From NCBI GenBank assembly GCA_023454395.1, contig JAEYFY010000406.1, forward strand, positions 1-42,047: a DNA stretch of 42,047 nucleotides. The letters are read 5' to 3'. Below the pieces are notes generated by a model. The model was not told the DNA's origin and ran no database searches. It saw nothing but the letters and a program-made list of their open reading frames with translations. Of the stretch, positions 8,291-15,955 are shown piece after piece. Origin of the DNA: Pseudomonadota bacterium. Lineage in GTDB: Bacteria > Pseudomonadota > Gammaproteobacteria > Enterobacterales > Enterobacteriaceae. Positions within the stretch are counted from its first letter, which is position 1; each line of letters opens with the position of its first letter. A program made the position numbers and the translations under genes.

Positions 8291-8475
8291 TGACGGTATT
8301 TCTTGCTAATGGCATGCAATGGAGTAGTACAAATTTTAATTCGCAAACCATCACAAACGACAAATTCTGGTTCGTGGAACCCAATGCTCTTGTTAGGCCA
8401 AAATTCCATCAAATCCAGAAACGGGCGCCTATGCTCTCGACAATGGGTGCTATACCTCAGGAACAAGCTGTATGA
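8290..8475 (+). CDS. 61-residue coupled ORF between hsdR and hsdS, unknown function
   Basis: Its ATG overlaps the hsdR stop (TAATG at 8288-8292) and its TGA overlaps the hsdS ATG (ATGA at 8472-8475), so it fills the gap between the two exactly and is probably translated by coupling. The product has no signal peptide, membrane segment or recognisable motif; it is polar and aromatic (HsdR-proximal half NGMQWSSTNFNSQ, then NDKFWFVEPNALVRPKF). I do not recognise it. It could be a dedicated partner or modulator of the enzyme, or a remnant of a longer gene whose frame happens to link its neighbours. The tight coupling at both ends favours a real gene; absence of any known family argues caution. Confidence 0.5.
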   Translation: MTVFLANGMQWSSTNFNSQTITNDKFWFVEPNALVRPKFHQIQKRAPMLSTMGAIPQEQAV

Positions 8476-9734
8476 ATGGAAATAAAAAAAAATCTTTGAT
8501 GCCGCGATTGCGGTTTCCTGAATTTCAGGCAGAAGGGGGATGGTGTACTGATTTCGGAAATATGATCTTTGATCAAATTTCCAATAAAAACCATAACTCC
8601 GATCTCCCTGTTCTTGCCATAACACAAGAATACGGAGCAATTCCTCGAGACATGATCGACTACCATGTCTCAGTCACAGATAAAAGCTTAGAGAGCTATA
8701 AGGTGGTTGATGTCGGTGATTTCATCATTAGCCTGCGCTCTTTCCAAGGTGGAATTGAATTCTCTAGATATCGAGGAATTTGCAGTCCTGCTTATGTAAT
8801 TCTTCGACTGAGAGATGACCATTCCGAAGATTTCTTTAGGTATTACCTCAAGACTGAGCGATTTATCGCTCAAATGACCAAGAATCTTGAGGGGCTTCGC
8901 GATGGGAAAATGATTAGCTACAAGCAGTTTTCTAAGCTAGAGCTCCCAGTTCCATCGCTTGAAGAACAAGAAAAAATCGCAGACTGCTTGTCTTCACTGG
9001 ATGGTTTACTCACAGCAGAAATTCAGAAACTGAATGCCATTAAGGCTCACAAAAAGGGCCTAATGCAGCAGCTTTTTCCGCGTGACGGCGAAGGAGTGCC
9101 ACGATTGCGGTTTCCAGAATTCCAGAATGGCTGCAAGTGGGATACGAAGCCCTTTGAAAAACTTGTGGTAAATTCGTTTTATGGTACGTCGCATTCTACA
9201 TCGGACAATGGAAAATATCCTGTGCTCCGCATGGGTAATATGCTTGATGGTAAGCTTAAGTTTTCAAACTTGGCTTATATTGACCTCGATGCCAACACAT
9301 TTTCAAAAATTCGCCTTAGCCGAGGCGACATCCTTTTGAATCGGACTAATAGTCTTGATCTTGTCGGCAAGATTTCTATCTTTGATCAAGATATTGACTG
9401 TATTACAGCGTCCTACATTGTCACCTATCGGCTTGATCAAAGCCAAATCATTCCTGATTTTTGCAATTTGGTGCTTAATACGCCTCAATACCAAAGAAAA
9501 ATTAAGGCATTGGCTCGCCCGAGCATTAGCCAAGCCAACATCAATCCTACAACGTTTAAAAAAGAGTTGGTTGTAGTGCTACCTTGTCTTGACGAGCAGC
9601 GACGAATAGTATCTTGTTTTTCACATGTTGATGAACAGCTTGCTGCTCAAATCCAGAAAATAGAGTTACTCAAAGCATATAAAACCGGCTTGATGCAGCA
9701 ATTGTTTCCAGAGCTAAATGAGGTGCGCACATGA
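8472..9734 (+). CDS. hsdS: Type I specificity subunit HsdS
   Basis: The 420-aa DNA-recognition subunit, which sets the target for both methylation and restriction. There are two target recognition domains: about residues 20-160 and 220-365. Each is followed by a conserved coiled-coil spacer, VPSLEEQEKIADCLSSLDGLL... and LPCLDEQRRIVSCFSHVDEQL..., ending in GLMQQLFP. The motif PRLRFPEFQ stands at the start of each half (near residues 11 and 211), and its DNA is a 27-bp repeat with 24 matches (8502-8528 and 9099-9125), reflecting the duplicated architecture. The start overlaps the preceding small ORF and the end overlaps prrC (ATGA). It is complete. The recognition sequence cannot be deduced by eye. 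Confidence 0.95.
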   Translation: MNGNKKKSLMPRLRFPEFQAEGGWCTDFGNMIFDQISNKNHNSDLPVLAITQEYGAIPRDMIDYHVSVTDKSLESYKVVDVGDFIISLRSFQGGIEFSRYRGICSPAYVILRLRDDHSEDFFRYYLKTERFIAQMTKNLEGLRDGKMISYKQFSKLELPVPSLEEQEKIADCLSSLDGLLTAEIQKLNAIKAHKKGLMQQLFPRDGEGVPRLRFPEFQNGCKWDTKPFEKLVVNSFYGTSHSTSDNGKYPVLRMGNMLDGKLKFSNLAYIDLDANTFSKIRLSRGDILLNRTNSLDLVGKISIFDQDIDCITASYIVTYRLDQSQIIPDFCNLVLNTPQYQRKIKALARPSISQANINPTTFKKELVVVLPCLDEQRRIVSCFSHVDEQLAAQIQKIELLKAYKTGLMQQLFPELNEVRT

Positions 9735-10849
9735 ACCCAGCTCAAGTTTCCGCTGATCTCCAAGCATTGGCGGCGCATTTGTGTAGCGAATTAGAAAATA
9801 AGAAAGCCATTGTTCTCTATGCTTACAACGGCACAGGTAAGACCCGTCTATCCATGGCCTTTAAGGATAGGGGCAAACAGGGGGATTCCCGAGATACGTT
9901 GTACTTTAACGCCTTCACTGAGGATTTGTTCCACTGGAACAACGATCTGGAGGGTGATGCTGATAGACGCTTACTGCTCAACATGGATTCGCGATTTTTT
10001 CAAGGGTTGTTTGAGCTGGAAATGGACAACCGTATACGGCCATTGTTGCAGCGTTATTCAGACTTCGACTTTCGTATTGATACAGAAGAATGGGCGATAC
10101 GTTTCTCACGGACTGTAGAAGGTCAAATTATTGATAACATTAAAGTCTCACGAGGTGAGGAAAATATCTTTATTTGGTGCTTCTTCTTAGCCATCGTACA
10201 ATTAGCGCTTGATGGTGCTGATGCTTACCGATGGGTAAAATATGTCTACATTGATGATCCCATATCTTCACTGGATGAGCATAACGCCATCACAGTGGGT
10301 AGTCATCTGGCACAACTATTGAACAAAGCTGATAATCAGTTAAAAGTGGTGATCTCCTCTCATCATCCCCTATTTTTCAATGTCATGCACAACGAGCTTG
10401 ATGCTCGTAAATCCAAAAAGGTCTCTGCCTATTTTTTATCAAGATCCAAGGTTGATAACAGTTATTCTCTGGCCTACACAGGTGCGACACCATTCTTTCA
10501 TCATGTTGCGATTCTGACCGAGTTGTACAAGGCAGAGCAATCCGGTGAGCTATATACGCATCATTTCAATATGTTGCGCTCAGTGTTGGAAAAATCAGCT
10601 AGTTTCCACGGCTTCTCAAATTTTTCAGCTTGCATTGCACAAGATGCTGATGATCCTGAAAGAATTTTGCATTCGAGGCTTATCAACATCCTGAGCCATG
10701 GGAACTATTCGCTGTTTGAGCCTCAGCCTATGCTTGACGAGAACAAAATTTATTTCAAAAAGATTTTACATGATTTCCTGACGCGCTATCCATTTAATCC
10801 TGATTTATTTCCTCAACAGATTGAGGAGGAGGAAGAAGAAAAACTATGA
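9731..10849 (+). CDS. prrC: PrrC-type anticodon nuclease
   Basis: PrrC is a latent tRNA-Lys anticodon nuclease kept silent by its type I enzyme and released when a phage inhibits that enzyme, so infected cells stop translation. 372 aa against about 396 in E. coli PrrC. The N-terminal NTPase: Walker A NGTGKT (33-38), the family block FNAFTEDLFHWNNDLE, ABC-like signature VSRGEEN (139-145), Walker B YIDDPISSLD (173-182), then VVISSHHPLFFNV. The C-terminal nuclease triad Arg-x3-Glu...His is present as Arg283, Glu287 (LRSVLEKSASF) and His323 (LINILSHGN); the Glu-His gap is 36 residues rather than about 32. Alignment to E. coli PrrC from memory is strong throughout. It overlaps hsdS and hsdM by 4 nt each. 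tRNA specificity is inferred only. Confidence 0.92.
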   Translation: MNPAQVSADLQALAAHLCSELENKKAIVLYAYNGTGKTRLSMAFKDRGKQGDSRDTLYFNAFTEDLFHWNNDLEGDADRRLLLNMDSRFFQGLFELEMDNRIRPLLQRYSDFDFRIDTEEWAIRFSRTVEGQIIDNIKVSRGEENIFIWCFFLAIVQLALDGADAYRWVKYVYIDDPISSLDEHNAITVGSHLAQLLNKADNQLKVVISSHHPLFFNVMHNELDARKSKKVSAYFLSRSKVDNSYSLAYTGATPFFHHVAILTELYKAEQSGELYTHHFNMLRSVLEKSASFHGFSNFSACIAQDADDPERILHSRLINILSHGNYSLFEPQPMLDENKIYFKKILHDFLTRYPFNPDLFPQQIEEEEEEKL

Positions 10850-12480
10850 CTGAGTTTGAAAAACAAAAACTGGGCAAAACACTCTGGAATATAGCCGATC
10901 AATTGCGCGGTGCTATGAATGCGGATGATTTTCGCGATTATATGCTTGCTTTTTTATTCCTTCGTTATCTGTCAGACAATTATGAAGCTGCTGCTCAAAA
11001 AGAGCTCGGGCCAGACTATCCTGAACAGAAAGACGGGGAGCGCTATCCTCCACTGACAATGTGGTATGAGCAAAATGAGCAGGATGTGCCTGAGTTTGAG
11101 AAATTGATGCGCCGTAAAGTGCATTATGTAATCGAACCTCAGTATCTTTGGGCCAGCATTAGTGAGATGGCGCGAACCCAAGATGTGAAATTGCTTAATA
11201 CATTACAGGCAGGCTTCAAGTATATTGAGGAGGAGTCTTTTTCCAGTGTTTTCCGTGGGTTGTTCTCAGAAATTAACCTGGCCTCAGAAAAACTTGGCAA
11301 AACATACGGTGACAGAAATGATCGTCTTTGTAAGATAATCAAAGAGCTTGCTGAGGGGCTTAAGCAGTTCTCTACGGACAGCGACACGTTGGGTGATGCT
11401 TACGAATATCTAATTGGTCAATTTGCAGCAGGCTCAGGTAAGAAAGCAGGGGAGTTTTACACACCTCAGCGAATTTCAGACATCTTATCTGCCATTGTTA
11501 CATTAGATAGTCAGGAACCAGCTACTGGCAATCGCTCGCACCTGGAGAGTGTTTTCGACTTGGCCTGTGGCTCCGGCTCGCTGTTGCTCAACGTGCGTCG
11601 CCTGATGGGCCCACACGGTATAGGCAAAATTTACGGGCAAGAGAAGAATATCACAACCTACAACCTCGCGCGCATGAACATGCTACTGCACGGGGTTAAA
11701 GATTCTGAGTTTGATATATTCCACGGGGATACCTTACTCAACGATTGGGACATGTTACGTGAAACCAACCCGGCTAAGATACCCCGATTTGATGCCGTGG
11801 TAGCTAATCCTCCATTCAGCTACCGTTGGGAGCCAACAAAAACATTAGCCGATGATGTACGTTTTAAAAATCACGGCCTGGCACCTAAATCAGCTGCTGA
11901 TTTCGCCTTTCTTCTGCATGGCTTCCATTTTCTAAAAGAAAATGGTGTTATGGCGATTATTCTTCCTCATGGAGTACTTTTCAGAGGTGGAGCTGAAGAA
12001 CGCATCCGCACGAAGCTGCTTAAGGATGGTCATATCGATACAGTAATTGGTCTGCCTGCGAATCTGTTCTTTTCTACAGGTATTCCAGTATGTATTCTGG
12101 TACTGAAAAAATGCAAAAAGACAGACGATGTATTGTTCATCAATGCCGCTGAACATTTCGAAAAAGGTAAACGCCAAAACCAGCTACTTAGAACTGATGA
12201 AATGGTTGATGGTGATATTGGGCACATCGAAAAAATCATTAATACTTATCAGTTCCGCAAGGAAGAGCCGCGTTACGCTCGTCGCGTTAGCATGGAAGAG
12301 ATCGAAAGGAATGATTTTAATCTAAATATTTCACGCTATGTGAGTACGGCCGAGGCCGAAGAGGAAATAAAACTTGATTCAGTTTATGCTGAATTGGTTT
12401 CTCTGGATAGTCAGATCAAGTTAGCAACCCAAAAACATAACGAATTTTTAAAGGAGCTAGGATTACCCCTCCTACCATAA
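10846..12480 (+). CDS. hsdM: Type I methyltransferase subunit HsdM
   Basis: Adenine-N6 methyltransferase subunit that protects host DNA and forms the core of the restriction complex. 544 aa. The N-terminal helical domain (LGKTLWNIADQLRGAMNADDF, LAFLFLRYLSDNYE) is followed by the catalytic domain: GEFYTPQRISDIL, AdoMet motif I DLACGSGSLL (238-247) and catalytic motif IV NPPF (321-324). It matches the IC family of EcoR124I/EcoprrI type. It is the last gene of the operon, whereas hsdM is usually first in this family (M-S-C-R in EcoprrI by recall). With methylation encoded last and restriction first, control of expression after entry into a new host must differ from the usual arrangement; that is inference. 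A probable terminator follows. Confidence 0.96.
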   Translation: MTEFEKQKLGKTLWNIADQLRGAMNADDFRDYMLAFLFLRYLSDNYEAAAQKELGPDYPEQKDGERYPPLTMWYEQNEQDVPEFEKLMRRKVHYVIEPQYLWASISEMARTQDVKLLNTLQAGFKYIEEESFSSVFRGLFSEINLASEKLGKTYGDRNDRLCKIIKELAEGLKQFSTDSDTLGDAYEYLIGQFAAGSGKKAGEFYTPQRISDILSAIVTLDSQEPATGNRSHLESVFDLACGSGSLLLNVRRLMGPHGIGKIYGQEKNITTYNLARMNMLLHGVKDSEFDIFHGDTLLNDWDMLRETNPAKIPRFDAVVANPPFSYRWEPTKTLADDVRFKNHGLAPKSAADFAFLLHGFHFLKENGVMAIILPHGVLFRGGAEERIRTKLLKDGHIDTVIGLPANLFFSTGIPVCILVLKKCKKTDDVLFINAAEHFEKGKRQNQLLRTDEMVDGDIGHIEKIINTYQFRKEEPRYARRVSMEEIERNDFNLNISRYVSTAEAEEEIKLDSVYAELVSLDSQIKLATQKHNEFLKELGLPLLP

Positions 12481-12513
12481 TTAGTTACATCTGATTTTTC
12501 TACTTGCAGCCAT

Positions 12514-12544
12514 AAATGCCGTTATCTATACGATAAAGGCATTT
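12514..12544. terminator. Probable terminator after hsdM
   Basis: AAATGCC-g-TTATC-tatac-GATAA-a-GGCATTT: a 12-bp stem with one internal mismatch, followed by an AT-rich tail. It sits between hsdM and the convergent gene remnant. The T tract is weak. Confidence 0.55.
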
Positions 12545-12854
12545 ATTTATGCGAACGTGGTCGTCCTCTTATTTCATCTTTTCGTAAAATAAACTCCCCA
12601 CGTCCAAATGTACGAGCCCCCTTTGGCAAACTCAGCCGTACAGCAGTATCAACCTTAGCGATATAACCGATCGCTTTCTGCAAGATGGCACGCTTCGTCT
12701 GGTCAGTATAGTGAATATCACCAATTCCTGACCGAATGTAAGTACTCGCTATCGCATTACAGTTAAAATACAGCCCCTGACCGCCTGTAACTTCATTTTT
12801 CCATGATTCCCCAATACGTTTGCTTAGTGTGACGTCCCCCCTAAGGAGTACCAC
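12543..12854 (-). pseudogene. C-terminal fragment of an inovirus Gp2-like/YagK-type island gene
   Basis: A 103-codon minus-strand frame with no proper start (only a GTG at the upstream stop). It contains FNCNAIASTYIRSGIGDIH, IGYIAKVDTAVRLSLPKG and ARTFGRGEF...RGRPRSHK. The ARTFGRG/GRPRSH ending is reminiscent of the inovirus Gp2-like (YagK/YfjK) proteins common in P4-type islands, but this is recall without a search. Those proteins are more than twice as long, so this is a 3' remnant, consistent with island decay. Confidence 0.4.
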
Positions 12855-13253
12855 CAGCCATCCCTAAAACAAGTTACTAACTTGATATAAAAATACAAGC
12901 AGTGATTACCACATTTAAGCCACATCATTTTGTAATGGTCGTGTCTGCGATAGAAGACTATAACCTACTGAATTAATAGGAAAACCAACACAAATATTAC
13001 CCACAGAAGTCTGTAGTGGCATCGCTAGGCAGCTACACTCAACTTATAGAACCACCTTTGTAGAAACCCTCGTACTTAATGATTTTGGGCAATGCGTCAG
13101 TTATATCGTCGACACGCTGATAGACATCCTTCCCCTAGCTGTCTTGATAAAAAGCACGATTGGTACAGTCAAAAACAGCATCGTCTCCGTCGCTAAATCC
13201 CTGTGGAGCCTGTTTTTTTAATCTCTTACGTTAAATCATTATTCATCACTCTC
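12855..13253. other. Decayed island DNA
   Basis: No intact gene. A minus-strand frame (about 13215 down to a TGA at 13039) reads like real protein (TNRAFYQDS, then GKDVYQRVDDITDALPKII) but is broken by an in-frame TAG near 13130 and has no start. The plus strand is open over about 80 codons here, also without a start. I take this as gene wreckage. Confidence 0.4.
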
Positions 13254-13285
13254 AGCGCCAGTCCTTAACGGGATTGGCGCTTTTT
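13254..13285 (+). terminator. Terminator upstream of ardB
   Basis: AGCGCCAGTCC-TTAACG-GGATTGGCGCT, an 11-bp stem with one G-U, followed by a T run. It ends whatever transcript enters from the left, 26 bp before the ardB start. Confidence 0.75.
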
Positions 13286-13310
13286 ATTCTTTTTATTGGA
13301 GTATCAACTT

Positions 13311-13703
13311 ATGAATCATTCAACCGAATCCGCTATCACAATGGAATTAGTCCCTGATGAACAACGCCTTGATTTTTGGTTCAACCATTTTGGTGCAGTA
13401 AAAGGCTGGGCTACCTTTGAAGTGGTGATCTTCACCACGATGGGCCAATTCTGTGATGAGTATCATGGCGGCTACTGGGAGTATGGCTCGCTCAATAATG
13501 GCGGTGCCTTTATCTACCCCGATATCAACGCAGACACCTTAACGCTATTCAACATGCACAACGGCAATGAGGCCATCGTGAGCCAAGAAGCGGCAGGGAT
13601 ACTAAAATCAACCCACATTAAGTACCCACTGTCGCATGTTGTTGGTTTAAGCGTGTTGGTATCTCTCGATTCGATAATAGTTTATACCAACGCAAAGAGA
13701 TAA
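13311..13703 (+). pseudogene. ardB: Truncated, chimeric ArdB/KlcA antirestriction protein
   Basis: ArdB proteins inhibit type I restriction enzymes in vivo. The start is ATG 13311 with TGGAG nine nt upstream. The N-terminal and middle parts are typical: VPDEQRLDFWFNHFG, MGQFCDEYHGGYWEYGSL and FNMHNGNEAIVSQEAAGI. After AAGI (base 13601) the frame leaves the family and runs through the duplicated integrase promoter region, ending LVSLDSIIVYTNAKR. The usual C-terminal part is lost, so it is probably inactive, though a 130-aa chimera could still be made. An antirestriction gene beside an intact type I system would be an odd pairing on one element, and its breakage may have been tolerated or selected for that reason. 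Confidence 0.8.
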
Positions 13704-13736
13704 GTCATGGCTCTTACTGATGCTAAAGTCAGGGCT
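13602..13736 (+). repeat. Direct repeat copy 2: integrase promoter and first codons
   Basis: About 92% identical to 3761-3895. It breaks into ardB on the left. On the right it carries the first ten integrase codons (ATG at 13707), then diverges into an unrelated short tail TAQKQ and stop. It is a scar of a second, related integrase. Confidence 0.85.
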
Positions 13737-13750
13737 ACTGCTCAGAAACA

Positions 13751-13978
13751 GTGATTTCATCCGCTAAACACGATTTTGCTCATACTATTGGTGATTTAGT
13801 GGAAGAACTCATTGAGATTTTACCTATCCTAAAGCCCGTTAACCAAGTGCAACAAGCTGCTCTCACAGATCGTTATGTCGAAGAGCATCAACCAATTACT
13901 AAAGAACAAATATTACAGCCTCGTCGATGGGAAGATAAGAAAGATAGTATACCAACGCTTACAGGAAAATTTAATTAA
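13751..13978 (+). CDS. Short unrecognised ORF, probably a gene fragment
   Basis: 75 codons from a GTG. The product is acidic and helical (KHDFAHTIGDLVEELIEILP, then VNQVQQAALTDRYVEEHQ) and ends IPTLTGKFN. No start with a good Shine-Dalgarno is visible, and the frame begins right after the integrase scar, so it is more likely the 3' part of a broken gene. Family not recognised. Confidence 0.3.
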   Translation: MISSAKHDFAHTIGDLVEELIEILPILKPVNQVQQAALTDRYVEEHQPITKEQILQPRRWEDKKDSIPTLTGKFN

Positions 13979-14217
13979 AGGGGGGATTATCAGGTAAGAA
14001 TGTAAAAAATAAGCGAGCACGTACACATTCGGTGAATGGTATTGATGGGAATATTAAATTAAATAGAGCATTGTGGGTGATGACTGAAAAAATGCATGAG
14101 CATTGTTCTAGAAGATGATGTATTTAGTCTCATAAATAAGCAAAAATTTCATTTAAGTATTGTAAATTTTATTTATGTATAAAATAATCGATCCTCAGTT
14201 ATGGATGAGGATTGATT
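13979..14217. other. Spacer before the PAAR gene
   Basis: A short start-less frame (GTG-free, reading NGIDGNIKLNRALWVMTEKM) ends at a TGA near 14118 and looks like a gene tail. The rest is AT-rich and should contain the PAAR gene promoter, but I cannot pick it out. Confidence 0.35.
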
Positions 14218-14736
14218 ATGGCAATAGGATATTTTTTACGGGTTGGTGATAGAACCACTTGTGGAGGTCAAATACTAACGGGAGACAATACCATGCAATG
14301 GTATGGTGTTGCCGGTGCTCGTGAAGGCGATATAGTCAGTTGTGGCAAGCATTCAGGTCGTTTTTATATCATAGGTGGCTGTGATAGTGTCTGGGATGAA
14401 GGGCGAAAAGTGGCAGGAACACTTGAAAGTTTGAGTTCATGTCCGTGCCATTCACGATTCATTAATTCCATTCAAGATTGCTATCGTGATGAAAGTAATC
14501 GTTCTTATCAAGATACTCAATCCTCTGAGACTCAAAAAGTACCAGTATCAATTCAAAAACATCATATTCGTTACCGGTGCCTTAATGATCATGGTGAACC
14601 ATTTGCACAGCGTGAATACCAAATATACCTCCCTGAAGGGGAGATATTTCAAGGTAAAACAGATGGTGATGGCTATACTCAATGGCATGATACTAAAGGA
14701 AAAAATGAAGTCACTATTCACTTGTTAATGGATTAA
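14218..14736 (+). CDS. PAAR-domain T6SS spike-tip protein
   Basis: 172 aa from ATG 14218, with GAGG seven nt upstream. Residues 1-85 form a PAAR domain (MAIGYFLRVGDRTTCGGQILTG, GAREGDIVSCGKHSGRFYIIGG). PAAR proteins cap the VgrG spike of type VI secretion systems and carry effectors. Residues about 110-170 form a transthyretin-like extension (HHIRYRCLNDHGEPFAQREY, FQGKTDGDGYTQW), common on PAAR and VgrG proteins as an adaptor for cargo. The next gene starts 4 bp later, so the two are cotranslated. No other T6SS gene is in the window, so this is an orphan delivery module relying on a system elsewhere. Confidence 0.85.
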   Translation: MAIGYFLRVGDRTTCGGQILTGDNTMQWYGVAGAREGDIVSCGKHSGRFYIIGGCDSVWDEGRKVAGTLESLSSCPCHSRFINSIQDCYRDESNRSYQDTQSSETQKVPVSIQKHHIRYRCLNDHGEPFAQREYQIYLPEGEIFQGKTDGDGYTQWHDTKGKNEVTIHLLMD

Positions 14737-14739
14737 ATC

Positions 14740-15954
14740 ATGCCTACTTATACTGTTTATACAAAAATAGAGTCTAACGTTCCTGCCGATAACTTGTTAT
14801 ATGACTTAACCATTTATAGGATGGATTCTAGTAAGAAAAAACATTACATATTATCAGGTATTTCTAAGCAACCAGTGCAGTCAAACTATGAAACATTAAA
14901 GCATCAAACTTCTGATACGACTGACTTAACAACAACCATTTATATGGTTGAAATTATGTTGTATCGCAAGCACTTAGATAATGTATCTCCTGCGTTAAAA
15001 GAACCTTTCATCAGAATGTATACCTTAGATGACTTGATAGCAGGAAAAGCTTGTTCCGAGAAAAAAAGAGAAAATGCATGTTACTTTGAATCTACAGGAC
15101 AAGCTGAGCTAGAAAGCAAAGGGAATAATACGATAGAGCTTCGTATCTCCGTACCGGAAAGACAATTTATTGCCAAAGAATATCCTGTAGGAAGCCCTAG
15201 AGACCTTTTCAAAAAGGATTTATTTGAGTTTGAATTAGTACAACGATTAGATCATTTTGATTATCCATACCAAGGTTCAACTAGTCTCTGTGGGCCAGCT
15301 GCATTATTTTATAGTTTGCTTATTGATAGGCCTGATATATACAAACAGGTAGCTAGAGAATTATGGCAGTACGGAACAACAAAAATAGGAAAACTAAGAA
15401 TAACACCAGGTAATAGTTGCAAAAGGCCATCTGGCTCATTTTATTATGGCAATGGGAGAGTAAAAGTTAGCGGATTAGATTGGATCACTTTGGCGAGTTT
15501 GCGAGACTCTGAAAATGCCATATTTAGTTATAGCTCAGCTGAAGATGAAGCTGCTGGGGTCACAATGTGGGGGATGTTATCTGAGTGGTTTGAAAAGGTC
15601 GGTTACCAAAAAGTTTTTGATAACATAAGTTTATCCTCCTCTAGTTTTAAAGATATTCTTGATTTAAATGAATATCAGAGAAAAGGATATCTGGTCGTTT
15701 CGTTAATATCTGCTGGTATGCTAACTGGTTTACCAAACCAAGACACGTCGAGTAAAAATCATTGGGTCGTCTGGAACGGAACTCTTGCTGGAGCAGATGA
15801 TTCGGTTCTTACTAATGAAACTAATTTAGATACTGTGGTGAATTTAAATTGTTTTTCTTGGGGTGAGGTTAAGGCTTGGGTTAAGAAAGAAAAATCACTG
15901 AATTATGTATTAAACCATATATTTGGTGCACTTGTTTTCAAGCGAATATTGTAA
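14740..15954 (+). CDS. Putative T6SS effector with papain-like cysteine peptidase domain
   Basis: 404 aa, cytoplasmic-type N terminus, no signal peptide. The first 150 residues form an unrecognised domain. The C-terminal part has a papain-like pattern: Cys184 in GSTSLCGPAALFYSLLIDRP, His341 in SSKNHWVVWNG and a likely third residue Asn370 in VNLNCFSWGE. Between them lie GLDWITLASLRDSENA and GMLSEWFEKVGY. I recall similar SLCGPAA...GLDWITLASLRDSEN proteins next to VgrG/PAAR genes. Position between a PAAR gene and a small lipoprotein fits an effector/immunity pair. The lipoprotein partner suggests action in the target periplasm, either as a peptidase or amidase. The fold is likely; substrate and toxicity are inference. 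Confidence 0.7.
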   Translation: MPTYTVYTKIESNVPADNLLYDLTIYRMDSSKKKHYILSGISKQPVQSNYETLKHQTSDTTDLTTTIYMVEIMLYRKHLDNVSPALKEPFIRMYTLDDLIAGKACSEKKRENACYFESTGQAELESKGNNTIELRISVPERQFIAKEYPVGSPRDLFKKDLFEFELVQRLDHFDYPYQGSTSLCGPAALFYSLLIDRPDIYKQVARELWQYGTTKIGKLRITPGNSCKRPSGSFYYGNGRVKVSGLDWITLASLRDSENAIFSYSSAEDEAAGVTMWGMLSEWFEKVGYQKVFDNISLSSSSFKDILDLNEYQRKGYLVVSLISAGMLTGLPNQDTSSKNHWVVWNGTLAGADDSVLTNETNLDTVVNLNCFSWGEVKAWVKKEKSLNYVLNHIFGALVFKRIL

Positions 15955-15955
15955 A

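Larger units (their letters stand above)
3588..13980. mobile_element. Remnant P4-type genomic island at leuX
   Basis: Supporting signs: insertion just downstream of tRNA-leuX; a P4-type integrase reading away from the tRNA; a defence operon visibly richer in G+C than its surroundings; a P4-island-type ardB gene; and decayed island genes. The left edge is the tRNA 3' end. The right edge is not resolved: no repeat of the tRNA 3' end was found downstream, and the second copy of the integrase start at 13602-13736 shows that the far end has been rearranged. The integrase is internally deleted, so the island is probably immobile on its own. The end coordinate is approximate. Confidence 0.6.

Noticed and set aside
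12980..13978. Apparent similarity between a plus-strand frame near 13070-13220 and the 13751-13978 ORF (both read DF...LIDILP/LIEILP)
   Set aside because: Only a short stretch agrees, and the first frame is better read as the antisense of a decayed minus-strand gene; probably chance.
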